A stretch of DNA of 64,000 nt from Puffinus mauretanicus (lineage: Eukaryota > Chordata > Aves > Procellariiformes > Procellariidae). A program made the position numbers and the translations under genes. Under the pieces are notes generated by a model, which saw nothing but the letters and a program-made list of their open reading frames with translations, was not told the DNA's origin and made no database searches. This document shows positions 38,270 through 47,403 of this stretch, piece after piece (within the stretch, counting starts at the first letter, position 1; each line of letters begins with the position of its first letter). The stretch lies in contig JAJKFH010000115.1 of assembly GCA_023333565.1 (NCBI GenBank), forward strand, positions 868,001 to 932,000. The letters run 5' to 3'.

Positions 38270-39470
38270 CAAATACATTATTTAAAAACACCTGGAAGAA
38301 AAAAGATAGGGACATGAATGACATGCAGTAGATATATCATAAGCAAATTAGACCAAACCAATTTATTCTCCTTCTCTGACAGAGAAACAGATTTTGTCAA
38401 TAGATGAAGTGATCTGTTATACATCTTAGCTTTAGTAAGGATTTACCTCAAATGCCATTTTTGTTGGCCAACTCAGAAGTACTAAAAGGTCTAGAGAAAT
38501 ATACCAAAGCTGCAAAGTTGGTTAGAAAATCATTCTCAAAGTAGTTGTCAACAACTTAATGTTAAAATTGAGGGCATCATTTACAGGACTTCTCCTTAGC
38601 TATAGTATCAATCTATATTTTCAATAATAGCTTGATGACTGAATATAGCATATGCTTATTAAACACTATTCATGGCACCAGACTAGGAGGGACACAGTGT
38701 ACAGTGAAGACTGCAGAATTCAAAAGAATCCTGGCGAATTAGATGTGCAATTTTTAGAGTAAAGAGAGATTACAATTCAACAGGAGCAAATGAAAATCAA
38801 TTGTAACAGAATTATAACAAGATTTTTACAACAGAATTATAAAAATCACAAACTCATCAACAATGTCATGCTATTGCAAGACTGTGTAAAGACCTCATAT
38901 ACTGGGAGGCATTAATAGACATACAGCCTGCAAGATACAGAATATAGCTCTTCCAGTCTTACCCAACCTTGGAATGGCCTCAAAGTATTATGTCTACAAA
39001 TATACTTCAATAAAAGGTATAACCAATTGGAAAGGTCAGGAGATGAGTAAGAAGACTCAGAGGTGTAAGAATAAGAATTTAATGGCAGGTTAAAGAAATT
39101 AGTGTTGGGTTTAGACTATTGGGCAAAAAAAAAAGCGGGGTTGAACAAGTGGTTAAATAGTGCTGTTAAAATATTTTAAAAGCTGTTGTTCTCTTCATCT
39201 TCTTTACAACATGTCCCTCATGTTCATGATCATTAGAAGCAGAAACGACAGACTTGAAGTGATCCATGGGAGTTTCAGATTAGGCTGCAGAGAAGACTTT
39301 GTGAAGGTAAGGATGGCAAAATACAAGAGGCTGCCTGCAGAAGGAAACATTTTAGGGCAGAACAGAGAAGCATCCATCAGGACTGACATAGATATAACTG
39401 ATTCTGCCTTAGAGTAAGAGGATGAACTTAATGACCTCTCCAGATCCTTTCCAGTCATCTGATGACACAA
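38270..39470 (+). mobile_element. Ancient CR1 relic spanning RT core to 3' UTR
   Basis: Segments appear in CR1 order: ATGAAGTGATCTGTTATACATC followed by TTAGCTTTAGTAAGG near 38405-38440 (the [13 protein letters not shown] region); TAGCTTGATGACTGAATATAG and GCATATGCTTATTAA near 38625-38665, then GACTAGGAGGG (the [17 protein letters not shown] region); GTCATGCTATTGCAAG near 38870; CAGATTAGGCTGCAGAGAAG at 39275; and a 3' UTR with GAACTTAATGACCTCTCCAG at 39425. Small open stretches remain (e.g. 39160-39417) but the ORF is destroyed. The 3' UTR resembles CR1 families found in other amniotes, so this is an old insertion. Edges are approximate. Confidence 0.75.
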
Positions 39471-39970
39471 GCAATCAAACACCGTTCAGAAGAGACCCAA
39501 GGAAGAGACATCAAAATTGGAGTTCTCAAGAAATTACTTTAGAAAACAAGCTGTGGTAGACACAAGGTTGCTTTCAATGTCATAGTAACCAGGTTATATG
39601 CGGATGTTCATAGGGACGAACGGTCAGGCAGAGGGAATTAAACTTACAGAGAAATACACTGGACAAAAAATGGGGGAGAAAAAAATGCACTGAGGTAGAA
39701 AGTGCCCAATATAGGGTTAAAATAACTCATGTTTGTTGTTTCATGTGAAGTATAAACTCAACAGAAGGACAGAGGACTGAAAAAAATGAGAAACATATAT
39801 AAAGATGTTTTTAAGAGAAATGAGACCTCAGATACTTACCAAATCTATCAGCCCCATTCTGTGATGCCCATACTGGTGTCCTCAAGAGAAACTGGATAGA
39901 TTAATCGAGTTACTTGCTCTCTGACTGAGCAATTAAGGCTCACTCATTTTCACTGTATCACTTTTCACAG
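39471..39970. other. Spacer between two CR1 copies, nothing recognised
   Basis: About 500 bp of A-rich sequence separates the ancient relic from the next CR1. I see no gene, repeat or target-site duplication that would frame the downstream element. Confidence 0.55.
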
Positions 39971-40705
39971 GATGCCATCCAGAGGGACCTGGACAAGCTC
40001 AAGAAGTGGGCCCATGTGAACCTCATGAGGTTCAACAAGGCCAAATGCCGGGGCAGCCCCTGGTATCAATACAGGCTGGGGGATGAAGGGATTGAGAGCA
40101 GCCCTACCGAGAAGGACTTGGGTGTACGGGTGGATGAAAAGCTGGGCATGAGCCGACAATGTGCGCTTGCAGCCCAGAAGGCCAACCGTATCCTGGGCTG
40201 CATTAAAAGAAGCGTGGCCAGCAGGTCGAGGGAGGTGATTCTGCCCCTCTACTCCGCTCTAGTGAGACTCCACCTGGAGTACTGCGTCCAACTCTGAAAT
40301 CCTCAGCACAAGAAAGACATGGACCTCTTGGAGCGGGTCCAGAGGAGGGCCACAAAAATGATCAGGGGAGTGGAACACCTCTCCTACGAAGAAAGGCTGA
40401 CAACGTTTGGGTTATTCAGCCTGGAGAAGAGAAGGCTTCGGGGAGACCTTATTGCAGCCTTTCAGTACTTAAAGGGGGCTTATAAGAAAGATGGGGACAG
40501 ACTTTTTAGCAGGGCCTGTTGTGACAGGACAAGGGGGAATGGTTTTAAACTAAAAGAGGGTAGATTTAGACTAGCTATAAGGAAGAAATTTTTTACAATG
40601 AGGGTGGTGAAACACTGGCACAGGTTGCCCAGAGAGGTGGTAAATGCCTCATCCCTGGAAACATTGAAGGTCAGGTTGGACAGGGCTCTGAGCAACCTGA
40701 TCTAG
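39971..40705 (+). pseudogene. CR1 ORF2 C-terminal fragment with one nonsense codon
   Basis: The frame runs from the RT C-terminal side ([11 protein letters not shown]..) to the CR1 stop TAG at 40703-40705. It is broken once, by TGA at 40295-40297, where the family normally has Trp (CVQLW..P; compare [12 protein letters not shown] in the nested copy). The frame is otherwise unshifted across the stop and continues [20 protein letters not shown]. An in-frame deletion removes the usual VLH(L/F)G segment after KCR (about 40047). FADD lies upstream of the truncation point and is absent. Confidence 0.88.
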
Positions 40706-40799
40706 TTGAAGATGTCCCTGCCCATGGCAGGGGGGTTGGACTAGATGACCTTTAAAGGTCCCTTCCAACCAAACTATTCTTTGATACTATGATTCTATG
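39971..40799 (+). mobile_element. 5'-truncated CR1 LINE (older subfamily)
   Basis: The element begins at a codon for [13 protein letters not shown] within ORF2 and ends with a 3' UTR (GGTTGGACTAGATGACCTTT) and two degraded tail repeats (TACTATGATTCTATG). Its protein and 3' UTR differ from the young copies ([20 protein letters not shown] against [20 protein letters not shown]), so it belongs to another, older CR1 subfamily, shared with the antisense piece at 58.3 kb. Truncation and loss of the RT active-site region make it inert. Confidence 0.93.
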
Positions 40800-42194
40800 T
40801 ATAAGACAAGAACTCATATATGCATCCAAAGTAAATGAGGAAGGGTATAGGATATTTTTTTACTACTGAGATGTAAGAGTTTAGAAGAAATGGCTGACAA
40901 ACTATTGTCTATCACTTAATGAGGCTACAAAGACCTACTACATAATTTTGGAAAAAAAAAAACAACAAAAAAACCAACTCAAAACCCAAAAAACACTCCA
41001 GCTTGTTGGGAGACTTCACTTCCATGTACAGCAGCTTAAACTGTGATTGGTAACCGTTTTATCAGAAAACAATCAATTTTTGATGATATAAAGGGATATT
41101 ACCTGGATGAGACTCTAATTTGGAGGAGCAAAAGAAGAACACAATCAAGTATTTTAGGTAGCTCAAACAGGGGAGCAAGAGAGTGGAAAACAAATGAGAA
41201 CAAAATATAGTAAGAAAGAAATGTAATGGGCAGAAGAACAAACAAACAAAGAACAAACAAATGAATTGCCTGTAACAGAAGCAATATAACAGGGAGAGAA
41301 GATAACTCAACAAAAATGCACAGTATTTGGAAGCCAGTGCTGGACATGGGTTTCCTAGTAAGAGCAGTTATAAGGGAAGAATGAAGAGATTCCTTTGGAT
41401 GTAAATTCGGTTTGGTAACAGTATCTCATTTAGCTATCTAAACCAGTACTAAGGTTTTGTTAACCCCTAGGTTCAACAAGACAATCTTGAGTTAAGATCT
41501 CATTCAGTTTCTCAGATTCTCAATTTCCCAGACAGCACAAAGGTGCAACAAACAGAGAGGTAAATTGTCTATGGACATGTCCACAGAAGTTAGTGTAAGA
41601 GCATAGGCTTTTAGCAGCATAGCCAGAACTGGAAACCAATATCTTCTTTTTCTTTTAGTGTCTGAAATGTGTAAGTGTTGATGTGCACAAAAAGAAAAAG
41701 CCTCTTTGGCCTTAGTCTACAAGTGTAAAAGGTTTCCCATTTTTATTTATGGGAGGCCAATGTTAGATGAAATTGACCATAAACTACTTATTGCTGTTGC
41801 CAAAGAAGGTCTGACAAACACTCCCACTGAGAACAGAGAGCACGTTTTTTCTGTTCCAAATATAGGACTTGCAAATTGAACACAAACCTGGAAAGATTTG
41901 TGGCTGTAGGCTCACCCTCTAGAGCATTTCGGTACAACAAAGCAGCTGAGCAAAGTCCAGAACTAAATTAAATACATGTCAGTCTGAGGAAAAGGAAACA
42001 TGTACACATCAACCACCACCTGTCCAATCTCAGATAAAATACAAATAGCAATTGTCAGAGTTATGGCTAAGAACGCAGAGAGTAATGAAGGCTATGATCA
42101 CAGTCCTATTATCAATTTGAAGGACAGCAGCTGACAGTAAATGAGGTTTTATTTAAGGGCACAAGATGGCAATTCCTAAAGGGATAATGTTTAA
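40800..42194. other. Non-coding stretch, nothing recognised
   Basis: No gene or interspersed repeat is supported. There are A-rich and (AAC/AAAC)-rich stretches around 40950-40995 and 41238-41262. Open frames are short and low-complexity. Confidence 0.55.
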
Positions 42195-42920
42195 AGACCT
42201 AAAGGAACATAAGAAGTTTCTTCCTCACTGAGGTAGACCAAAAGCTCCATTAACCTGTGTCTAAAAATGGTCACTAGTACATGTTTAGCAAAGAGTAGGC
42301 ACACTCTTTCTTGATGTTGTCAAATCTACAATAGTTTAAGGACCTGTGGAGTCAGAAGCTGTAACTAGACCATCATGTTTGATTCCAGCCAATGATTTTA
42401 TTCACCATTAATTTAGTTATTTCATTTTCACGTTGTTCATACTTTTCAACTTACTTTACACATTGAGTTCTGTCTTTTTGGGTTTTTTTCAAAAGCTGTT
42501 AATTTCAAGCCTGATAACTTCATTTGTAACCCCCAACCTCTTGTATTATGAAGGTCAGTGAATAACCATTCCTTACTTATCACCGTATCAGCTTTCAACA
42601 TACCACATCTTAACATATCCCCCCTTAGTCACACCCCTCTTTTCCATGATGAAGTGTAATAGTCTATTCAATTAATCTCACACCTCTGATCATCTCTGCT
42701 GTTCTTATCTATGCCTTTTTCATTCTATGAGCTCCCTTCGGAGGTGGGATAACCAGAATGCCATATTGTGTTCAAGACGTGAGAAACATCATTATTTATA
42801 CAGTGGCATACCGCTTTCAGTTCTGCTCACTGTTCCTTTACTAACGGTCTCTCACAGTCTATGTGCTTGTCTAGGTGCTATGTATTTGAGCACTGACTGC
42901 CTCTCATTCCTGCATGATGA
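42195..42920 (-). mobile_element. Ancient CR1 relic, antisense
   Basis: Read on the minus strand, this is a CR1 from the RT C-terminal region to the 3' end. Diagnostic plus-strand segments, in order, are AGGTAGACCAAAAGCTCCATT (3' UTR, 42230), CTCTTGTATTATGA (42539), ACATATCCCCCCTTAGTCAC (42613), TTCGGAGGTGGGATAACCAGA (42737), TGTGTTCAAGACGTGAG (42767) and TTATACAGTGGCATACC (42796). These follow the order of a CR1 consensus type I know from turtles, crocodilians and birds ('..CCCTTAGTCATCTCTTTTCCAAG..GAGATGGGGCGACCA..TATTCAAGATGTGGG..TTTATA..'). It is heavily diverged with no surviving frame. Edges are approximate. Confidence 0.72.
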
Positions 42921-45018
42921 CAACTCATTCAAATGCCATCACTGAGGACACAGAATTACTTTGCATTTACTCATTTACTTTGTATGAAAGTAATTTACAA
43001 ATTAAAAAAAAATCTAAAACAAACAAACAAGATAGAAGAAAGGACAGTCCTCCTCCCTTATTGGCCAAAAAAATACTGTGGTGGTCTCAAAGTTGAATAA
43101 CTGAAGAAATTGAGTGTCTGATCTCTTCCAAAAAATAACTAAACAAAACAAACACCGTTGAAATAGTGTGGTTACCTCAAGACCAAAGATACCTGAAACA
43201 AAGTAAATTTATATTTTGGGCTGAAATAACCCCATCTAAAAATGAAAGCAGCCCTTAGATCATTATTTGAACTCTCCAACATAACCTTACCAGAAAATGC
43301 TATGTCTAAATAACTATTTGGTCATATAAAATCCATTTTCTGTTTCTGTTTCTGACAGTAGGTGCTAGTTTGGTGAAGACAGTGAGAACTCAGACCTGTA
43401 AAGTTCTCCTTGTTTCAGGTAGATTCATCCCTGAACAGCACAATCTGCTGAAGTCGCTTAATATAGCATGAACATAGCTTGTTCACAGACTTAGTAACCT
43501 AATCTTAAATTATTTTGCTATTAAGGACTGTGTATCTGAGTTGCATTTTAATGTTCTGTTGTCCTACCATATATATAGAAGGTTTAATTTTTTTTAACCA
43601 TGCTTGGGTTTCCTTTTTTTTTTCTTTCCCCTTCCCCCCCCCCTCCCCCTAACAATAATCCAAACTCTTTTCTATAGGCAGAAAAATACAATATGATCCC
43701 CTTAGAATTCCAGTCTTCATACTTAGGGGTAAAAAGAAAAAATATGGGACTCATTTTCAGACACCAAAAATAGAGTCACAGGTCATCTAAATTCTCATAG
43801 GTTAAAGAAGGTTAAAAAGAAACATGAACTGAAACCCTGCTTGTCAGAAAAGACAGCTGGTCACATGCCAGCTGTAATGAATATTCTGATTTATAGTTTC
43901 TGAAGTCTTTGCTAGGGCACGGGTAATTGCAACTCTTTGGTTTCATTCTGATGTTTAATACGAACCCCACCCCCCTAGCCCATCAGCTATACCCTCACAG
44001 CAGATCTCATATGAGAGTGTAAAACAGATTCTGGATCCTGTGAGCAATGCAAAGCTCTCTCTGCTGTGAAATTGTGACTTCACACAACCAACAAGAGAAA
44101 AGAGTGGCATGTTCTCATCTCCTCAAAGAATTAGTCACTTGCAAATTCAGCACATTAAGAAGGGACCCTTCTAAGGCACAACTTTGGCGCATCAACTGCA
44201 TGAAAAAATAATTTCAGAGAAAGTTCAAAATAGTTGAAGTGTTTAGAGACACATAAGAGCCTTGTAAATTTTCAAAATGAATAAGAAATGTTTTTCTGTA
44301 CCTCCCACATAGTGTTTTGTATAAGGATTGTTGAATGTCTTTGAATTCTACATTTTGCACAAGTTAAATAGAATCCTCCCATGGAAAAGAGAGACACAAT
44401 CTAGGAACTACAGAAAAAAGTAATAACACTACAAATCTGCACTAATAATCATATTGATAACTCTAAGAGAAACAGAAGAATCAGGTTAGATAATGCCTAG
44501 GTTAGACATGAAATTGTCTTCCTATTGTAAGTATTAAAATAACCAGCTAAGTTGTTTCATATCAAAGGTATAAAGTAAAGTAAACTTTTATATAGCTTTT
44601 AAATTCATATTTGAAGAAGAAGTATTTTGGCCTATATACTTGTCCAAGTTGTTTCCCTGTCTTCACGAGTCTAATACATTCAAGGCTATCAGATGCTGAA
44701 AAAGTAGTTAATATGGTAACATTCTTTGTCTGCCACAGAGATCTCTAGGGGGAATGATCAAGAGTTTAAAAAAAAATTATTATATTGCAAAACAGTGTGC
44801 TTATAGCCAAGTAATATACACTTCAACTGTAATTACAGCACTCAGTATACACATACCTCATCATCTGTTGCAGGTTCTTTAGTTGGCCCTCACGAATTCT
44901 TTCCCAGCTACCCCAATATGGCAAAAAGATTTGAAAAGGAGACATTTGTCAGAATTCACCACTGTTAGAGGAAATATTCCGAAACAGTGGTAAAACAGAC
45001 TCTAAACATTCATACAAG
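42921..45018. other. Non-coding stretch, nothing recognised
   Basis: I see no gene or identifiable transposon. A pyrimidine-rich tract at 43612-43650 is listed separately. AAAC-type simple sequence lies at 43005-43032. The last 150 bp before the CR1 at 45.02 kb show no convincing match to the CR1 endonuclease and are treated as flank. Confidence 0.55.
43612..43650. repeat. Long polypyrimidine tract (T-run, C-runs)
   Basis: The tract is 39 bases of only C and T: a T10 run, CTTTCCCCTT, then long C runs separated by a T. The opposite strand is all purine. Such mirror-like polypurine-polypyrimidine tracts can form triplex or G-rich structures and are often length-unstable. Confidence 0.85.
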
Positions 45019-45047
45019 CTAATAAATCGAGGAGGTTCCTGGAATGT

Positions 45048-45716
45048 GTGGAAAATAACTTTCTGACACAGCTGGTAAGTGAGCCCACTAGGGGAGGTGC
45101 CTCGCTTGACCTGCTGTTTACAAACAGAGAAGGACTGGTGGGAGACGTGGTGGTCGGAGGCCGGCTTGGGCTTAGTGACCATGAAATGGTAGAATTCTCA
45201 ATACTTGGTGAAGTAAGGAGGGGGGCCAGCAAAACCGCTACCATGGACTTCCGGAGGGCCGACTTTGGCCTGCTCAAGACACTGGTCGAGAGGGTCCCTT
45301 GGGAGACAGTCCTGAAGGGCAAAGGGGTCCAGGAAGGCTGGATGTTCTTCAAGAAGAAAGTCTTAAAGGCGCAGGAGCGGGCTGTCCCCATGTGCCGTAA
45401 GAAGAACGGGTGGGGAAGACGACCAGCCTGGCTGAACGGGGAGCTCTGGCTGGGACTCAGGGAAAAAAGGAGAGTTTATCCACCTTTGGAAGAAGGGGCA
45501 GGCAACTCAAGAAGAGTACAGGGATCTCTTAGGTCGTGCAGAGTGGAAATTAGAAAGGCAAAAGCCCAGCTAGAACGCAATCTGGCCACTGTCGTAAGAG
45601 ACAACAAAAAATGCTTTTACAAGTATATTAATGACAAAAAGGAGAGCCAAGGAGAATCTCCATCCTTTGTTGGATGCAGAGGGGAACATTGCCACCGAGG
45701 ACGAGGAGAAGGCTGA
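45048..45716 (+). pseudogene. CR1 ORF2: end of endonuclease domain and linker
   Basis: The 222-residue frame contains the last part of the AP-like endonuclease, including the LGLSDHEM motif (SDH at residues 43-45; the His is a catalytic residue of the family), then the basic linker typical of CR1 (MDFRRADFGLLKTLVERVPW; WFKKKV-like [26 protein letters not shown]). The first half of the endonuclease is missing, so target nicking is impossible. Past KYINDK the frame goes wrong because of an extra A in the run at 45636-45640; the real continuation is in another frame ([20 protein letters not shown]). Confidence 0.9.
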
Positions 45717-47329
45717 GGTACTTAATGCCTTCTTTGCCGCAGTCTTTAGTAGTCAGAGCGGTTATCCTCAGGGTACTCAGCCCCCTGAACAGGAAGACAG
45801 GGACGGCGAGCAGGATAAATCCCCCATAATCCCAGAGGAAGCAGTTAACGACCTGCTACGCCACCTGGACGCTCACAAGTCTATGGGGCCGGATGGGATC
45901 CACCCGAGGGTACTGAGGGAGCTGGCAGAGGAGCTTGCCAAGCCACTCTCCATCATTTACCAGCAGTCCTGGTTAACTGGGGAGGTCCCAGACGACTGGA
46001 GGCTTGCCAATGTGACGTCCATCTACAAGAAGGGCTGGAAGGAGGATCCGGGGAACTACAGGCCGGTCAGCCTGACCTCGGTGCCGGGGAAGATCATGGA
46101 GCGGTTCGTTTTGAGGGCGCTCACAAGGCGTATGCAGGACAACCAGGGGATCAGGTCCAGCCAGCACGGGTTCATGGAAGGCAGGTCCTGCTTGACCAAC
46201 CTGATCTCCTTCTATGACCAGGTGACCCGCCTCGTGGATGAGGGAAAGGCTGTGGATGTGGTCTACCTGGACTTCAGTAAAGCCGTTGACACTGTCTCCC
46301 ATGGCATTCTCCTAGAGAAGCTGGCGGCTCATGGCTTAGACAGGTGCACTCTTCGCTGGGTAAAAAACTGGCTGGACGGCCGGGCCCAGAGAGCTGTGGT
46401 GAACGGAGTTAAATCCAGTTGGCGGCCGGTCACGAGCGGTGTTCCCCAGGGCTCAGTACTGGGGCCGGTCCTGTTCAATATCTTTATCAATGATGTGGAT
46501 GAGGGGATCAAGTGCTCCCTCAGTAAGTTTGCAGACAACACCAAGTTGGGTGGGAGTGTTGATCTGCTGGAGGGTAGGAAGGCTCTGCAGAGGGACCTGG
46601 ACAGGCTGGATTGATGGGTCGAGGCCAATTGTATGAGGTTCAACAAGGCCAAGTGCCGGGTCCTGCACTTCGGCCACAACAACCCTATGCAACGCTACAG
46701 GCTTGGGGAAGAGTGGCTGGAAAGCTGCCCAGCGGAAAAGGACCTGGGGGTGCTGGTTGACAGCCGGCTGAACATGAGCCGGCAGTGTGCCCAGGTGGCC
46801 AAGAAGGCCAACAGCATCCTGGCCTGTATCAGAAATAGTGTGGCCAGCAGGAGCAGGGAGGTGATAGTGCCCCTGTACTCGGCACTGGTGAGGCCGCCCC
46901 TCGAATACTGTGTTCAGTTTTGGGCCCCTCACTACAAGAAGGACATGGAGGTGCTGGAGCGTGTCCAGAGGAAGGGCAACGAAGCTGGTGAAGGGCCTGG
47001 AGCACAAGTCTGATGGGGAGCGGCTGAGGGAACTGGGGGTGTTCAGCCTGGAGAAGAGGAGGCTGAGGGAGACCTCATCGCGCTCTACAACTACCTGAAA
47101 GGAGGTTGTAGCACAGTGAGGTTAGTCCTCTTCTCCCAAGTGACTAGCAATAGAATTTGAGAGAAATGGCCTCAAGTTGCATGAGGAGGTTTAGACTGGA
47201 CATTAGGAGAATTTCTTTACTGAAAGAGTGGTCAGGCCTTGGAACAGGCTGCCCAGGGAAGTGGTTGAGTCACCATTCCTGGAAGTATTTAAAAGACGTG
47301 TAGATGAGGCGCTTAGGGACATGGTGTAG
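45631..47329 (+). pseudogene. CR1 ORF2: reverse transcriptase, broken, active site FADD changed to FADN
   Basis: The 327-residue frame at 45631-46614 carries the non-LTR RT blocks in order: [91 protein letters not shown] and [11 protein letters not shown]. In active RTs the last box is FADD; here the second Asp codon is AAC (46537-46539), which removes a metal-binding residue. TGA at 46612-46614 replaces CGA (Arg in the nested copy). The frame resumes at 46633 ([17 protein letters not shown]) and is shifted near 46972 and 47065. The normal CR1 stop is TAG at 47327-47329. Confidence 0.92.
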
Positions 47330-47403
47330 TGGGCATGGTGGTGTTGGGTTGACGGTTGGACTCGATGATCTTAGAGGTCTTTTCCAACCTTAATGATTCT
47401 ATG

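Larger units (their letters stand above)
45019..47403 (+). mobile_element. 2.4-kb CR1 LINE, young subfamily, inactivated
   Basis: This is the longest CR1 in the window. It starts inside the endonuclease domain (frame AATAAATCGAGGAGGTTCCTGG, then NNFLTQLVSEPTRGGASL) and runs through the linker, full RT and C-terminal region to a 3' UTR identical in type to the nested copy. It ends at a single ATTCTATG. The 5' edge is approximate because similarity fades before about 45019. It shares subfamily with the copies at 31396 and 55416. Damage: a +1 insertion in an A-run near 45636-45640, TGA at 46612-46614, a +1 insertion near 46972, a -1 deletion near 47065 and further indels after 47100. Confidence 0.95.
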
